Source: Desulfovibrio sp. (GTDB taxonomy: Bacteria > Desulfobacterota > Desulfovibrionia > Desulfovibrionales > Desulfovibrionaceae). Taken from it: DNA of 64,000 nucleotides. Location: the NCBI GenBank assembly GCA_031271265.1, contig JAISWB010000049.1, positions 56,436-120,435 of the forward strand, written 5' to 3'. Under the pieces are notes generated by a model. It did no database searches and had not been told where the DNA came from. It worked only from the letters and a program-made list of their open reading frames with translations. The position numbers and the translations under genes are program-made. Positions within the stretch are counted from its first letter, which is position 1; every line of letters begins with the position of its first letter. Shown piece after piece: positions 53,609 to 63,888 of the stretch.

Positions 53609-55603
53609 ATGCCTGTATTTACGAACAACCGCGATCCCCAAGGTATAGCCGCTGCCGAGCCGGATATACAAGAACACGATGTCGATATTCTGCTGCTCGG
53701 AGGCGGCATGGGCAACTGCGGCGCGGCTGTCGAAGCCGCACGCTGGGCGGCCGAACATGCGCCGCATCTAAAAATCCTGATGGTGGACAGGGCGGCTGTC
53801 GCGCGTTCCGGCGCGGTCGCCCAGGGACTTTCCGCAATCAACACCTACCTGGGCAGGAACAGCGTCGAAGACTATGTGCGCATGGTCCGCGCCGACCTTA
53901 TGCAGGTGCTGCGCGAAGACCTTGTGTATGACCTCGGACGTCATGTGGACGACTCGGTACATCTTTTTGAAGACTGGGGCTTGCCCTGCAAAATCAGGGA
54001 CGGCGACCGGGAACTTGACGGCATGCAGGCCGCTGCGCAGGGCAAATCCCTGCGCAACGGGGATGAACCGGTCCGCTCCGGCCGCTGGCAGATTATGATC
54101 AACGGCGAATCCTTCAAGCGCATCGTGGCCGAAGCGGCAGTCAATGCGCTCGGCAGGGTCGGGATAATGGAGCATATCTATATCGTCAAATTGTTGCTCG
54201 ACGCGCGGCAGGACAACCGCATTGCCGGAGCGGTGGGCTTTTCCCTGCGTGAAAACCGTGTACATATTTTCCGCGCCGGCGCCGTGGTCGTCGCCTGCGG
54301 CGGCGCCGTCAACCTGTACAGGCCGCGGTCTTCCGGGGAGGGCATGGGCCGGGCGTGGTATCCCGTGTGGAACGCCGGGACGACCTATGCCGTATGCGCC
54401 GAAGCCGGGGCGGAAATGACCATGATGGAAAGCCGCTTCGTGCCGGTACGCTTCAAGGACGGCTACGGGCCGGTGGGAGCCTGGTTCCTGTTGTTCAAGG
54501 CCAAAGGCGTCAACAGCGCGGGCGAGGATTACGTCGAGCGCAATCAGGCCCTTTTGCAGCCTTGGCGCGCGCGCGGCTACGCCGGGGGACGCATCGTCCC
54601 TTCCTGCCTGCGCAATCATCTGTTGCTCCAGGAAATACGCGAAGGCCGCGGCCCGGTCTACATGGATACCCCGAAGGCCCTTGCAGGCGCCTTTGCCGGC
54701 CTGGACGAAGAACGGCGCCGGCGCCTTGAAGAGGCCGCCTGGGAGGACTTTCTCGACATGTGCGTCGCGCAGGCCGGCCTCTGGGCGGCTATGAACGTCA
54801 AGCCCGAGGAACAGGCGTCGGAAATAACGCCCACTGAACCCTACCTGCTCGGCTCGCATTCAGGGTGTTGCGGACTGTGGGTTTCCGGCCCGGATGAAGA
54901 TTGGGTGCCGGAAGAGTATAAGATTCGGGCTGACAACGGCAAGGTTTACAACCGCATGAGCACGGTCAACGGCCTCTTTACCTGCGCCGATGGGGTCGGG
55001 GCGTCCGGCCACAAGTTTTCTTCCGGCTCGCACGCCGAGGGACGCATTGTCGGCAAACAGCTTGTGCGCTGGTGCGTGGACCATAAAGGCCATACGCCTA
55101 TGCCGCGCGAAACGCCCGAGGAACTGAAACGTCTCGTCTACCTCCCCCGGCGCACCTTTGTCGACAACAGGCACCTGACTACGGATCCGGCCGTCAATCC
55201 TCACTATATTTCCCCGAAAAATTTTATGCTGCGTTTGAACAAGTGCATGGACGAATACGGCGGCGGCGTGAGCACGCTCTATACATGCTCCGGGGCATCG
55301 CTGCGCGTCGGGTTGAAACTTCTGGAAACGCTGGAGGAAGACATGCAGCGGCTTGCCGCCCGCGACCTGCACGAACTCCTGCGTTGCTGGGAGAACCGCC
55401 ACCGGCTGCGGACGGCATACCTTCACCTGCGGCACCTGGAGTTCCGCAGGGAAACGCGTTACCCCGGATTTTACTACCGGACGGATTGCCCGGACCCGGA
55501 CGATGCCGAGTGGAAATGTTTCGTCAACTCCCGCTATGATCCGGCAAGCGGAAAAACCGCGCTCTTCAGGAAACCCTGCCTGCGACTCATCGCCGACGAA
55601 TGA
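53609..55603 (+). CDS. aprA: Adenylylsulfate reductase alpha subunit
   Basis: FAD subunit reducing APS to sulfite and AMP in the cytoplasm. 664 residues, full family length. FAD-binding GGGMGNCGAAVEAARWA near residue 32, SAINTYLG, CGGAVNLYRPRSSGEG (~230), substrate-channel RFKDGYGPVGAWFLLFKAK, and GVGASGHKFSSGSHAEGR with the conserved active-site His. C-terminus NSRYDPASG...LFRKPC matches AprA. Starts 155 bp after aprB. sat and qmoABC are not next to it. Confidence 0.95.
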   Translation: MPVFTNNRDPQGIAAAEPDIQEHDVDILLLGGGMGNCGAAVEAARWAAEHAPHLKILMVDRAAVARSGAVAQGLSAINTYLGRNSVEDYVRMVRADLMQVLREDLVYDLGRHVDDSVHLFEDWGLPCKIRDGDRELDGMQAAAQGKSLRNGDEPVRSGRWQIMINGESFKRIVAEAAVNALGRVGIMEHIYIVKLLLDARQDNRIAGAVGFSLRENRVHIFRAGAVVVACGGAVNLYRPRSSGEGMGRAWYPVWNAGTTYAVCAEAGAEMTMMESRFVPVRFKDGYGPVGAWFLLFKAKGVNSAGEDYVERNQALLQPWRARGYAGGRIVPSCLRNHLLLQEIREGRGPVYMDTPKALAGAFAGLDEERRRRLEEAAWEDFLDMCVAQAGLWAAMNVKPEEQASEITPTEPYLLGSHSGCCGLWVSGPDEDWVPEEYKIRADNGKVYNRMSTVNGLFTCADGVGASGHKFSSGSHAEGRIVGKQLVRWCVDHKGHTPMPRETPEELKRLVYLPRRTFVDNRHLTTDPAVNPHYISPKNFMLRLNKCMDEYGGGVSTLYTCSGASLRVGLKLLETLEEDMQRLAARDLHELLRCWENRHRLRTAYLHLRHLEFRRETRYPGFYYRTDCPDPDDAEWKCFVNSRYDPASGKTALFRKPCLRLIADE

Positions 55604-55732
55604 CCGCTGCGGCGTCGTGTTCACCGGGTGGTGCGTCTCTTGCCGCGAAAGCGCGGGCACGCCGCAACAGGAAGCACTGCGGCCCGGCACGCGCTGCCGT
55701 TGTGTCCGTGCCGGACCGGGTCGTTACATGCT

Positions 55733-56176
55733 TCAGCGGACTACAAGCACGGAAACCGTCGCCAGACGGACTATTTTCTCGGCTACGGACCCGAAGAGAA
55801 TATTGTCGAAGCCTTTGCGTCCGCGCGTGCCGATGACGATGAGGTCGGCACCGATCTCCTTCGCCCGTTGCAAAATCACTTCCCCGGGGTCCCCCGGCAG
55901 AACCTTTCCCGCGGCTTTCGCGCCCGCCGCATGGGCTTTGATGAATTTTTCCATACTTGCGGCGGCACTGGACAATATGTGTTGTTCCATGTCCTGCAGT
56001 TTTTGAATGTCGACTTCATGGTGTCCGCCGATGTCTGTCAACAAGGGCGACACATAGAGAAACTCCAGGGCGGCATTGCCGGCTTCGGCCGCAGCCGCGG
56101 CGCGCGAGGCCGCCAATTCGCTGTTTTGAGAAAAATCAATCGGACAGAGAATGTTTTTCACGGTGAACGTACTCAT
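55733..56176 (-). CDS. Universal stress protein UspA family
   Basis: 147 residues. VKNILCPIDFSQNSELA at the N-terminus, ATP-binding GTRGRKGFDNILFGSVAEKIV (G-x2-G-x9-G-S, residues ~123-143), and TVSVLVV at the end. Presence of the Gly motif suggests an ATP-binding Usp. ATG 56176 follows AAAGGAG by 5 nt. It converges on aprA (130 bp). Confidence 0.9.
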   Translation of the reverse strand: MSTFTVKNILCPIDFSQNSELAASRAAAAAEAGNAALEFLYVSPLLTDIGGHHEVDIQKLQDMEQHILSSAAASMEKFIKAHAAGAKAAGKVLPGDPGEVILQRAKEIGADLIVIGTRGRKGFDNILFGSVAEKIVRLATVSVLVVR

Positions 56177-57389
56177 AACGGCTCCTTTTCGCTCAATGCA
56201 ACAATCGGCGCGGATACGGTCCAACACGCCGGCCGGAAAATCCGGACAGATTTTCGATGCCGTTCCAACACTGCGGTCCGTTCTCGTTTCCGCCCGCCGG
56301 CCGGGGCGGCCGGTCGACGGGAACCGGGCGGCCTGCCTCTTCCCGATAAAGAAGGACTTATCTGAATTATATGCCTGGTTTCACCTGAAGTCAATCGGGA
56401 ATTCGGCGCAACAGCAATGCATAGTTCAGGAAATCGCCAACTCCGACTTTACTGCTTCTTCAGAGGAGTGACTGACTGTACAGTCAACTAAAAATGTCGC
56501 CGCAAAAAACTGCGGAGAATGCCGAAAAAATAATTGACTTTGAATTTCATTATCGTATACTAACCGCAAATCCTTGCTGCGGGCCTGCCCGCAGACAGTC
56601 GGGCACGCGAAGGGGAAACCCGTGCAGGAGAATATAGTTTTCGTACCATCGGCCTGCGCCGCGCCTTTTACGGTTTTCCCGGCAGTCGGACATGTAAAGT
56701 TCTTGTGGCGGTGTCACCGGAGCATACCGGGACATGGTGACGAAGGATCGCATTTTTACCTACTTCGCCGCTTTGAGCAGCGATCTCTTTCTCTTTGCCG
56801 ATGTCAGACGCGTGCCGTTGAGCGCCTCCTCGGCTGCCGCCGCAGCATAGCCGGCAGGCTTCTCCCGTTATACTTGACGCTTGAACTTTATGCGCTTTTT
56901 CTTCCTTCATCATACTTGAAAAAACAAGAATATGCTCTTGGTAATGCGCAAAGAATCAAGACGCTGCGTATAACACAGCGTAATGCGGATTTGCCTCCTT
57001 TCCGGTGCTTACCTGCACCGGCAGGCATCAGGTGCGGCAAGTGATTTTTCGCGGCAACCGCCGGTTGCCCGACAGATAGAATATTTACGCTGTACTTCGC
57101 CGCGTTGCAACGCTCATCCGCCTGCCGAAAAAAAAACTTGACTCACGAGGCTGGTCCGGACAAGTCTTGTGTTACGAGAGTGTGCCGAAGAACGGAATCT
57201 TGACGGCCGGACGCCGCGCCTGTACGTTTTTACGCTCAGTTGCCGGACGGGAAAATCTCCGAAGAGCATCGGAAGACTGCGTATTTCGTCTTGACGGCCG
57301 CCGGCGGCAGGACCGCGGACACATCCCCCGATTCGGCAAGTCGGCACGTGGACTCATGCCGTAGTTTGAGCAAGAGGAGGTAACGACCA
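56177..57389. other. 1.2-kb gene-poor region with a strong forward promoter
   Basis: No convincing gene. Contains a promoter at 56534-56561, a CCGGTGC-TTACCT-GCACCGG hairpin near 57000-57020, and scattered AT-rich stretches (56500-56570, 56870-56960). A 139-codon frame from a GTG at 56622 has codon use unlike neighbouring genes. Candidate for an untranslated RNA or decayed gene. Confidence 0.45.
56534..56561 (+). promoter_or_regulatory. Strong sigma-70-like promoter without an obvious gene
   Basis: TTGACT (56534-56539), 16-bp AT-rich spacer, TATACT (56556-56561). The spacer TGAATTTCATTATC resembles a half Fur box. Start near 56568; the first clear gene downstream is at 57390. Confidence 0.6.
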
Positions 57390-57983
57390 GTGCAATTCAA
57401 GGCATTTGAACCGGGTATTGAGGTGAACGCTCCGACTGTCGCCGCAATTGTCGCCGGTATGGGCTACTTTACAAAAATCTCGCGGCGCGCCCTCGGTGAG
57501 GTGGGGATAGGCGACGTGGTGGACGACAAACTCGTTCTGGACATGCAGGTCTGGTATTCACAAGAGGCCTGGCTGAAAGCCTTCGAAACCATCGCAAGGC
57601 AGGTAGGCAACTCGGCACTGTTCAATATCGGCATGTCCATCCCGGTAAACGCCAAGTTCCCGTTCGGGGCCGTGGATGTGGTGTCGGCCGTGAGAAGCAT
57701 AGACATCGCCTATCATATCAACCACCGCAAGAACGGCAGGCCGTTGTACGACATAGAGACGGGGACAATGTATGAAGGCATCGGACATTACGGTTGCGAG
57801 CCGGTAAGCGGCAAAAACGAGATACGCTGCGTCTGCCGCAATCCCTATCCGTGCGCCTTCGACAGGGGCATCATCAAGGCCATGGCGCAACAATTTGCTC
57901 CCGATGCGCAAGTCGTGCATGACGACACCGTGGAATGTCGTGAACAGGGCGCGGACTCGTGTACCTACCGTGTCTTCTGGTGA
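57390..57983 (+). CDS. V4R-like (4-vinyl reductase fold) ligand-binding protein
   Basis: 197 residues from GTG 57390 with AGGAGG 8 nt upstream. C-terminal third has the V4R-type cysteine pattern: CVCRNPYPCAFDRGI and ECREQGADSCTYRVFW. The N-terminal part (PGIEVNAPTVAAIVAGM...WYSQEAWLKAFETIARQVG abridged) resembles regulatory V4R/methanogen-type sensors. In this family Cys residues bind a small molecule or metal; no output domain is fused. Function unassigned. Confidence 0.55.
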   Translation: MQFKAFEPGIEVNAPTVAAIVAGMGYFTKISRRALGEVGIGDVVDDKLVLDMQVWYSQEAWLKAFETIARQVGNSALFNIGMSIPVNAKFPFGAVDVVSAVRSIDIAYHINHRKNGRPLYDIETGTMYEGIGHYGCEPVSGKNEIRCVCRNPYPCAFDRGIIKAMAQQFAPDAQVVHDDTVECREQGADSCTYRVFW

Positions 57984-57992
57984 CGCAAAGTC

Positions 57993-58068
57993 CCCTGTTC
58001 CGTCAAAGCACGCCTTGAGGTAATGTCGAACCCTGTCCGGCCAAAGCATGCCTTGCGATAACGCCGAA
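57993..58068 (+). repeat. 38-bp direct tandem repeat upstream of arnB
   Basis: Two adjoining 38-bp copies (57993-58030, 58031-58068), both starting CCCTGT and ending CGAA, identical at about 30 positions. Each contains CAAAGCAYGCCTTG, an almost perfect 14-bp inverted repeat. The second ends 119 bp before the arnB ATG. Confidence 0.75.
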
Positions 58069-58187
58069 GTATCGTCAGGCCGAAACGTTGTGCATTTCAA
58101 CGCGCCGGGTTGTCGCGTGTGCCTGCTCCGGAAACAAGCACATCGGTCACGCCGCTTCCGGCAGCCGATGCGGCGGCAAACGACGCC

Positions 58188-59348
58188 ATGACACAGAACA
58201 GCGCCTTCCTGCCTTTTTCCAGGCCGGCCATAAGTGAAGCCGAAACCGCGGCGGTCATCCGCGTGTTGCGTTCAGGCTGGATCACTACCGGGCCGGAAAA
58301 CATGAAACTGGAAGAAGAATTTTGCCGGGTTTTCGGCTGCAAATACGCTGTGGCCCTTTCCTCGGCCACGGCCGGCATGCATCTGGTCCTGGCCGCACTA
58401 GGTATAGGTTCCGGCGATGAAGTCATAACACCCTCGCTGACTTGGGTGTCCACTCTGAACATGATCACCCTTACGGGGGCGACCCCGGTCATGGTGGACG
58501 TCGACCGCGACTCGCTCATGCTTGAGGCAGACGCGGCGGAAGCCGCCGTCACCCCGCGCAGCAAAGTCCTTATCCCCGTACATTACGCGGGTGCGCCGGC
58601 ACATCTGGACTCCTTGCGCGCCGTTGCCCGCAAACACGGCCTTTTTCTGTTGGAAGACGCGGCGCACGCCGTGGGAACCCGCTACGGCGACCTCTGGATC
58701 GGGGCCGAAGGCACCGCGCTGTTCTCATTTCATGCCATAAAAAACCTCACCTGTGCCGAAGGCGGCCTGTTGGCGACCGACGACGCCGCTCTGGCCGAAC
58801 GGGTGCGCAGACTGAAGTTTCATGGTCTGGGCATGGACGCCTTTGACCGGGACATGCAGGGACGCAAGGCTCAGGCAGAGGTGATCGAACCCGGCTGGAA
58901 ATACAACTTGTCCGACCTGCATGCCGCTCTGGCCGTCGTCCAGCTTGCCCGTCTGCCGGAACTGAACGCAAAACGCCGGGCGTTGGCGGAATACTACCTG
59001 CAGAACATGGACGCATCCGTCTGGCTCCCCGTGCGGTCACCCGCGTACCCGCACGAACATGCGCGGCACCTGTTCATGATCCGTGCGGATAAAAATCATT
59101 GCGGCCTTGACCGGGATACGCTCACGAAAAGGCTGAAAGCCGCAAACATCGGCACCGGCCTGCATTTCCGGGCCGCGCATACGCAGAAATATTACCGCGA
59201 GCGTTTCCCCGGACTTGCGTTGCCGAACTCGGAATGGAACTCCGAACGCCTGTGTACCCTGCCCCTTTTCCCGGATATGACGGAAAAGGATGTGGACCGC
59301 GTGCTGGACGCCCTCGCGGCGGCGCGCGCCGGGACCGTGAACATCTGA
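58188..59348 (+). CDS. arnB: UDP-4-amino-4-deoxy-L-arabinose aminotransferase ArnB
   Basis: PLP enzyme that aminates UDP-Ara4O for lipid A modification. 386 residues, DegT/DnrJ/EryC1/StrS family: [36 protein letters not shown], and the PLP lysine in [15 protein letters not shown] (near residue 188, as in E. coli ArnB). ATG 58188 gives the family length; an upstream GTG adds 26 unrelated residues. First gene of arnBCAD. Confidence 0.92.
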   Translation: MTQNSAFLPFSRPAISEAETAAVIRVLRSGWITTGPENMKLEEEFCRVFGCKYAVALSSATAGMHLVLAALGIGSGDEVITPSLTWVSTLNMITLTGATPVMVDVDRDSLMLEADAAEAAVTPRSKVLIPVHYAGAPAHLDSLRAVARKHGLFLLEDAAHAVGTRYGDLWIGAEGTALFSFHAIKNLTCAEGGLLATDDAALAERVRRLKFHGLGMDAFDRDMQGRKAQAEVIEPGWKYNLSDLHAALAVVQLARLPELNAKRRALAEYYLQNMDASVWLPVRSPAYPHEHARHLFMIRADKNHCGLDRDTLTKRLKAANIGTGLHFRAAHTQKYYRERFPGLALPNSEWNSERLCTLPLFPDMTEKDVDRVLDALAAARAGTVNI

Positions 59349-59451
59349 CGGCCGGCTCTGCTGCTTGTTCAGCAATGATTATTCTGCTCTATTGCAACCT
59401 TGTCTGAATAATGCCGCCCCGGCTTCATACGCCGGCACGAAGGAACGCTTT

Positions 59452-60477
59452 ATGCCCGATGCCTGTCCCGTACGCAAAGTCTCCCTGGTCATCCCTGCCT
59501 ACAACGAGGAAGCCGGTCTGTCCGAACTGATCGACCGCACCGTTGCGGTCTGCCGCACCCTGAACAGGGACTGTGAAATCATCCTGGTGGACGACGGCAG
59601 TTCCGACCGCACGGCCGAACTCATCGCCGAGGCGGCGGAAGATCCGGTAAAGTGCGTCATCGGCGTCATGCTCAACCGCAACTACGGACAACACGCGGCA
59701 ATCATGGCGGGCTTCAGTCTGGCTGGAGGAGATCTCATCATCACCCTTGACGCCGACCTGCAAAACCCGCCGGAAGAGATACCCCGCCTGGTTCAAGCGG
59801 CCGAACAGGGTTATGATGTGGTGGGCACCGTGCGGGCCGACCGCAAGGATACGCTGTTCAGGCGTCTGGCCTCGCGCACGGCCAACTCCGTCATAAAAAA
59901 AGCCACGGGCAGGGAAAGCGGCGACTACGGCTGCATGTTGCGCGCCTATCGCCGGCATATCGTGGATGCCATGCTCCTCTGCCGCGAGCACAGTACCTTC
60001 ATCCCTGTTTTGGCGGTTTCCTTTGCCCGCGACACCGTGGAAATCCCCGTCGCCCACGACGAGCGCAGGTTCGGCGACTCCAAGTACAGCATGGTCAAAC
60101 TGGTCAACCTGATGTTTGATCTGGTAACCAGCCTGACGACCACGCCTCTGCGCCTGCTCAGCATTGTAGGATGCGCCGTGGCCTCGGCGGGCTTTTTTCT
60201 GGCCTTCCTGCTCGTGGTCCTGCGCCTGTTGCTCGGACCGGAATGGGCGGCGGAAGGTGTGTTCATGCTTTTTGCCGTGCTGTTCATTTTTACGGGCGCG
60301 CAGTTTATCGGCATGGGGTTGCTCGGTGAATACATAGGACGCATATACACCGATGTACGCGCGCGCCCGCGCTGGTTTATCCGAAAACTCTGCGGCAAAC
60401 GCCCGGACGTGATGCCGGACGGGCTGAACATCATCAGGGAACAACTCCCTATACCCCCCACTCCGGCGGACAAATGA
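59452..60477 (+). CDS. arnC: Undecaprenyl-phosphate Ara4-formyl-N transferase ArnC
   Basis: Moves Ara4FN from UDP to undecaprenyl phosphate on the inner membrane. 341 residues, GT2 family: [30 protein letters not shown], then two C-terminal transmembrane helices (residues ~225-300) and [18 protein letters not shown] as in ArnC. ATG 59452 is used. Its stop overlaps arnA's start by 4 bp. Confidence 0.92.
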   Translation: MPDACPVRKVSLVIPAYNEEAGLSELIDRTVAVCRTLNRDCEIILVDDGSSDRTAELIAEAAEDPVKCVIGVMLNRNYGQHAAIMAGFSLAGGDLIITLDADLQNPPEEIPRLVQAAEQGYDVVGTVRADRKDTLFRRLASRTANSVIKKATGRESGDYGCMLRAYRRHIVDAMLLCREHSTFIPVLAVSFARDTVEIPVAHDERRFGDSKYSMVKLVNLMFDLVTSLTTTPLRLLSIVGCAVASAGFFLAFLLVVLRLLLGPEWAAEGVFMLFAVLFIFTGAQFIGMGLLGEYIGRIYTDVRARPRWFIRKLCGKRPDVMPDGLNIIREQLPIPPTPADK

Positions 60478-62453
60478 AAACAGCGGTATTCGCCTATCAC
60501 AATATCGGTTGCGTCGGCCTGCAGGCGTTGGCGGACGCGGGTTTCGACATACGGGCCGTGTTCACGCATGCGGACAGCCCGAACGAAAACAGGTTTTTCT
60601 CCTCCGTGGCGCATCTGGCCGCACGCCTCAACCTGCCGGTCTTCGCCCCGGAAGATGTGAACCATCCTCTGTGTCTGAAACAGATCCGCGCGCTTGAGCC
60701 GGATGTGCTCTTTTCTTTCTATTACCGCAAGCTGCTCAGCGACGAACTCTTGTCCGTTGCCCCTCTGGGCGGTTACAACCTGCACGGTTCCCTGCTCCCC
60801 CGCTACCGGGGGCGCGCCCCGGTAAACTGGGTTCTGGTGAACGGCGAAACGCAAAGCGGCGTCACCCTGCATGTCATGACGAGCCGGGCGGACGCCGGCC
60901 CCATTGCCGGACAGTTGCCCGTTGCCGTAACGGACGACGACGATGCCCTGAGCCTGCATCAAAAACTTGCGGCGGCGGCCCGCGAACTGCTGAACGATGT
61001 GTTGCCGCGCATCAACAGCGGCACGGTCGAGTTGCGCGCCCAAGACGAAAGCCGGGCAACATATTTCGGCCGGCGCGGGCCGCAGGATGGAGAAATACAC
61101 TGGGACAAAAGCGCCCGCGAGATACGCAATCTTGTCCGGGCCGTGACCGAACCCTATCCGGGCGCGTTTACGCATGCCGGCAGACGCAAAATGCTGGTAT
61201 GGAAAAGCCGCGTGCATGCGGAAGCGCACGCCGCGCAACCGGGCACGGTGCTTTCCGCCGCCCCCTTGCTGGTCGCCTGCGGCGAAGGTTGCCTTGAAAT
61301 ATGCTCCGGGCAGACCGAAGACGGCATTTTCCTGCAAGGCGCGCCCCTGGCCGCGGAAACATGCCTGACAAAAGGCTCGCTCCTCGGGCCGCGCCCCGTC
61401 CCGGCGGGCAGGCAAAACCGCGTCACCCGCGTCCTGATCCTGGGAGCCAACGGATTTATCGGCAACCATCTCACCGAGCGCCTGCTTCGGGAAAACGGTT
61501 ACGAAATTTACGGCATGGATATCGGCTCCGAGGCCATCCGCCGCTTCCGCGGCCATCCGCGCTTTAACTTTGTGGAAGGCGACATAGGCATCCATACGGA
61601 ATGGATTGAGTACCACATCAAGAAATGCGATGTTATCCTGCCTCTTGTGGCTATCGCTACGCCCGTGGAATACACGCGCAATCCCCTGCGCGTCTTTGAA
61701 CTGGACTTCGAGGAAAACCTGAAAATCGTGCGCTACTGTGTCAAATACGGCAAGCGTATCCTCTTTCCCTCCACCTCCGAAGTTTACGGCATGTGCGGGG
61801 ACGACGAATTCGACGAGGACCGTTCCAACCTGATTCTGGGGCCCATCAGCAAGGAACGCTGGATTTACTCGGCCTGCAAACAGCTTCTGGACCGCGTTAT
61901 CTGGGCGTACGGCGCACATCACGGTCTGGAGTTCACCCTCTTCAGGCCCTTCAACTGGGTCGGGCCGCGCCTGGACAGCCTGGATTCCGCCCGTATCGGC
62001 AGTTCCAGGGCCATTACCCAGCTTATCCTGAACTTGGTGGAAGGCACGCCCTTCAACCTGGTGGACGGAGGAGCGCAGAAGCGTTGTTTCACGGACATCC
62101 GCGACGGCATTGAGGCCTTGTACCGCATCATTGAAAACAAAGACGGACGCTGCAACGGAAAAATCATCAACATCGGCAGCCCGGACAACGAGGCGGGCAT
62201 CAGGGAACTGGCGGAAATGCTTCTGGACTGCTTTGAAAAACACCCCTTGCGGGGACGTTTCCCGCCTTTCGCGGGATTCAGGGAAGTGGAAAGCGACAAG
62301 TATTATGGTCGCGGCTACCAGGACATGCAGCACAGGCGCCCGAGCATCCGCAACGCGCGCCGCCTGCTGGGCTGGACGCCGGAAGTGCCCCTGCGCAGGA
62401 CGGTCGAATACACATTGGACTACTTCCTGCGCGCTACCGAAGGACAGGAGTAA
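60474..62453 (+). CDS. arnA: Bifunctional ArnA (formyltransferase + UDP-GlcA decarboxylase)
   Basis: 659 residues. N-terminal formyltransferase (1-~300): [13 protein letters not shown] with catalytic Asn and His, and Asp in [11 protein letters not shown]-terminal SDR decarboxylase (~315-659): NAD site [10 protein letters not shown], catalytic Ser-Glu in [13 protein letters not shown] Tyr-Lys pair, and [14 protein letters not shown] with the conserved Arg. Both halves look intact, so the gene provides two steps to L-Ara4N. Confidence 0.95.
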   Translation: MKTAVFAYHNIGCVGLQALADAGFDIRAVFTHADSPNENRFFSSVAHLAARLNLPVFAPEDVNHPLCLKQIRALEPDVLFSFYYRKLLSDELLSVAPLGGYNLHGSLLPRYRGRAPVNWVLVNGETQSGVTLHVMTSRADAGPIAGQLPVAVTDDDDALSLHQKLAAAARELLNDVLPRINSGTVELRAQDESRATYFGRRGPQDGEIHWDKSAREIRNLVRAVTEPYPGAFTHAGRRKMLVWKSRVHAEAHAAQPGTVLSAAPLLVACGEGCLEICSGQTEDGIFLQGAPLAAETCLTKGSLLGPRPVPAGRQNRVTRVLILGANGFIGNHLTERLLRENGYEIYGMDIGSEAIRRFRGHPRFNFVEGDIGIHTEWIEYHIKKCDVILPLVAIATPVEYTRNPLRVFELDFEENLKIVRYCVKYGKRILFPSTSEVYGMCGDDEFDEDRSNLILGPISKERWIYSACKQLLDRVIWAYGAHHGLEFTLFRPFNWVGPRLDSLDSARIGSSRAITQLILNLVEGTPFNLVDGGAQKRCFTDIRDGIEALYRIIENKDGRCNGKIINIGSPDNEAGIRELAEMLLDCFEKHPLRGRFPPFAGFREVESDKYYGRGYQDMQHRRPSIRNARRLLGWTPEVPLRRTVEYTLDYFLRATEGQE

Positions 62454-62541
62454 TGACGCCGATGCATACTTCCTTTTACCGGGTACGTGCATGTCTGCCG
62501 AAAATTGTCGAAGGGCAGGAGTAAATACGCCGGTGTACACC
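62439..62541 (+). repeat. Duplicated arnA/arnD junction (71-bp offset)
   Basis: GAAGGACAGGAGTAATGACGCC (abridged) at 62439-62460 recurs as GAAGGGCAGGAGTAAATACG from 62510, offset 71 bp. Each copy holds the EGQE-stop end, an AGGAG RBS and a start (ATG 62462, GTG 62533). The intervening 20-codon ORF (62462-62524) ends with IVEGQE. The first start is followed by the decayed beginning of arnD ([11 protein letters not shown] against [11 protein letters not shown]). Confidence 0.72.
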
Positions 62542-63444
62542 GTCGGCCTGAGGGTAGATGCGGATACATATGCGGGTACGCGGGACGGCGTCCCCGCCCT
62601 GATGTCGCTTCTGGCCGGGCACGGCATACACGCAAGCTTTTTTTTCAGCGTCGGTCCCGACAATATGGGCAGGCACCTGTGGCGCATGCTGCGGCCCGAC
62701 TTTTTCCGGAAAATGCTGCGGTCCAACGCGCCCTCCCTTTACGGCCCGGGCATCCTGCTGGCCGGCACCGCATGGCCGGGCAGGCGTATCGCAGCCGGCA
62801 CGGGCAAGGTCATGCGCCGATGCCTGGAAGAAGGCCACGAGGTCGGCCTGCACGCCTGGGACCATCATGCTTGGCAGAAACACATGCCTGACTGGTCCGT
62901 CGAGGAATTGCGCAGGCAGACCGCACTGGGATTGGAATCGCTGCAGGATGTCCTGGGGGGCGCCGTACACTGCTCGGCAGCTCCCGGCTGGCGCGCCGAC
63001 CGTAAGGTAGTTGAGGCCAAGGAGCTGTTCGCCTTTACCTACAACAGTGATTGCCGGGGTACCGGACCGTTCCGCCCCAAGCTCGCTGACGGAGGCGCAG
63101 GCACGCCGCAGATCCCCGTTTCCCTCCCCACTTTTGATGAAGTGATAGGGATAAAAGTACGGGAACATGGGTTCAACGACTATATCCTGCATTCCGTGCG
63201 CGCCTGCCGGGGCGTGCCCGTGTACACTATTCACGCCGAAGTGGAAGGCGTGTCGCGCGTCGCCCTGTTTGCCGACCTTCTGGAAAAGGCCGGACATGAG
63301 GGCATCCGTTTTTGCCCCTTGCGCGACCTGCTTCCCCTAGACCCAACGGAACTGCCGTGCGGCGGCATTGAACTACGTCCGTTTCCGGGCCGCGAGGGAA
63401 CGCTCGGTGTCCGGACAGAGCATTGCAGTGGACAGCATTCGTAA
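62533..63444 (+). CDS. arnD: Ara4FN-phosphoundecaprenol deformylase ArnD
   Basis: Removes the formyl group so ArnT can transfer L-Ara4N. 303 residues from GTG 62533 (AGGAG 12 nt upstream), polysaccharide-deacetylase fold: [11 protein letters not shown] with metal-binding Asp, [14 protein letters not shown] with metal His, APGWRAD, and YIHAEVEG-type end (TIHAEVEG). An ATG at 62491 would add 14 residues. After GREGTLGV the last ~10 residues overlap a transposase fragment in another frame, so the natural C-terminus may be altered. Confidence 0.88.
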   Translation: MYTVGLRVDADTYAGTRDGVPALMSLLAGHGIHASFFFSVGPDNMGRHLWRMLRPDFFRKMLRSNAPSLYGPGILLAGTAWPGRRIAAGTGKVMRRCLEEGHEVGLHAWDHHAWQKHMPDWSVEELRRQTALGLESLQDVLGGAVHCSAAPGWRADRKVVEAKELFAFTYNSDCRGTGPFRPKLADGGAGTPQIPVSLPTFDEVIGIKVREHGFNDYILHSVRACRGVPVYTIHAEVEGVSRVALFADLLEKAGHEGIRFCPLRDLLPLDPTELPCGGIELRPFPGREGTLGVRTEHCSGQHS

Positions 63445-63874
63445 CTGGTGGGAAAAGATGGGGATCTTGCGTTATCCTTGCGCCCATTCGTTACTTATCA
63501 CGGCGGAGGGCGGAGGGGGCAACGGGTCACGTAACAGGCTATGGAAGACGGCACTGCAAAATTTTGCAGACGAATCAGGACTGAATGTCTGTGTTTGTCA
63601 TTTCCCACCAGGAACCAGCAAATGGAATAAGATAGAACACCGGATGTTTTCCATGATTTCAATGAATTGGCGCGGACGGCCTCTGACATCCATCGAAGTG
63701 ATTGTCAGCCTAATTGAAAGGACAAAAATGAAAACAGACTTGAGAATAAAGGCATCCAAAAGTTACAAGGAGTATACATGCGGCATAAAGGTTTTTGATG
63801 ACGAAATCAAGAAACTAAGAATACTCACGGCAGACTTCCATGCAGAGTGGAATTATGGGCTCCGTCCGCATAAA
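63428..63874 (+). pseudogene. ISAzo13-family transposase fragment
   Basis: The frame from 63368 to 63925 (185 aa) matches only the C-terminal third of ISAzo13/Rhodopirellula-type DDE transposases: [40 protein letters not shown] with the catalytic Glu, SMNWRGRPL, and ADFHAEWNYGLRP. The catalytic Asp usually in ITADGGG is Glu here, and the N-terminal half with the first Asp is missing. The last 16 codons are repeat sequence. Decayed and unable to transpose on its own. Confidence 0.85.
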
Positions 63875-63888
63875 TGTCAAGATAATTA

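Noticed and set aside
56622..57044. 139-codon frame from a GTG in the gene-poor region
   Set aside because: Codon use is unlike neighbouring genes, no domain is seen, and it runs through hairpin sequence. Left as an RNA or decay candidate.
59946..62726. 926-codon minus-strand frame across arnC, arnA and arnD
   Set aside because: It crosses three recognised genes, is full of His/Gln/Arg as expected for an antisense shadow, and has no known motif.
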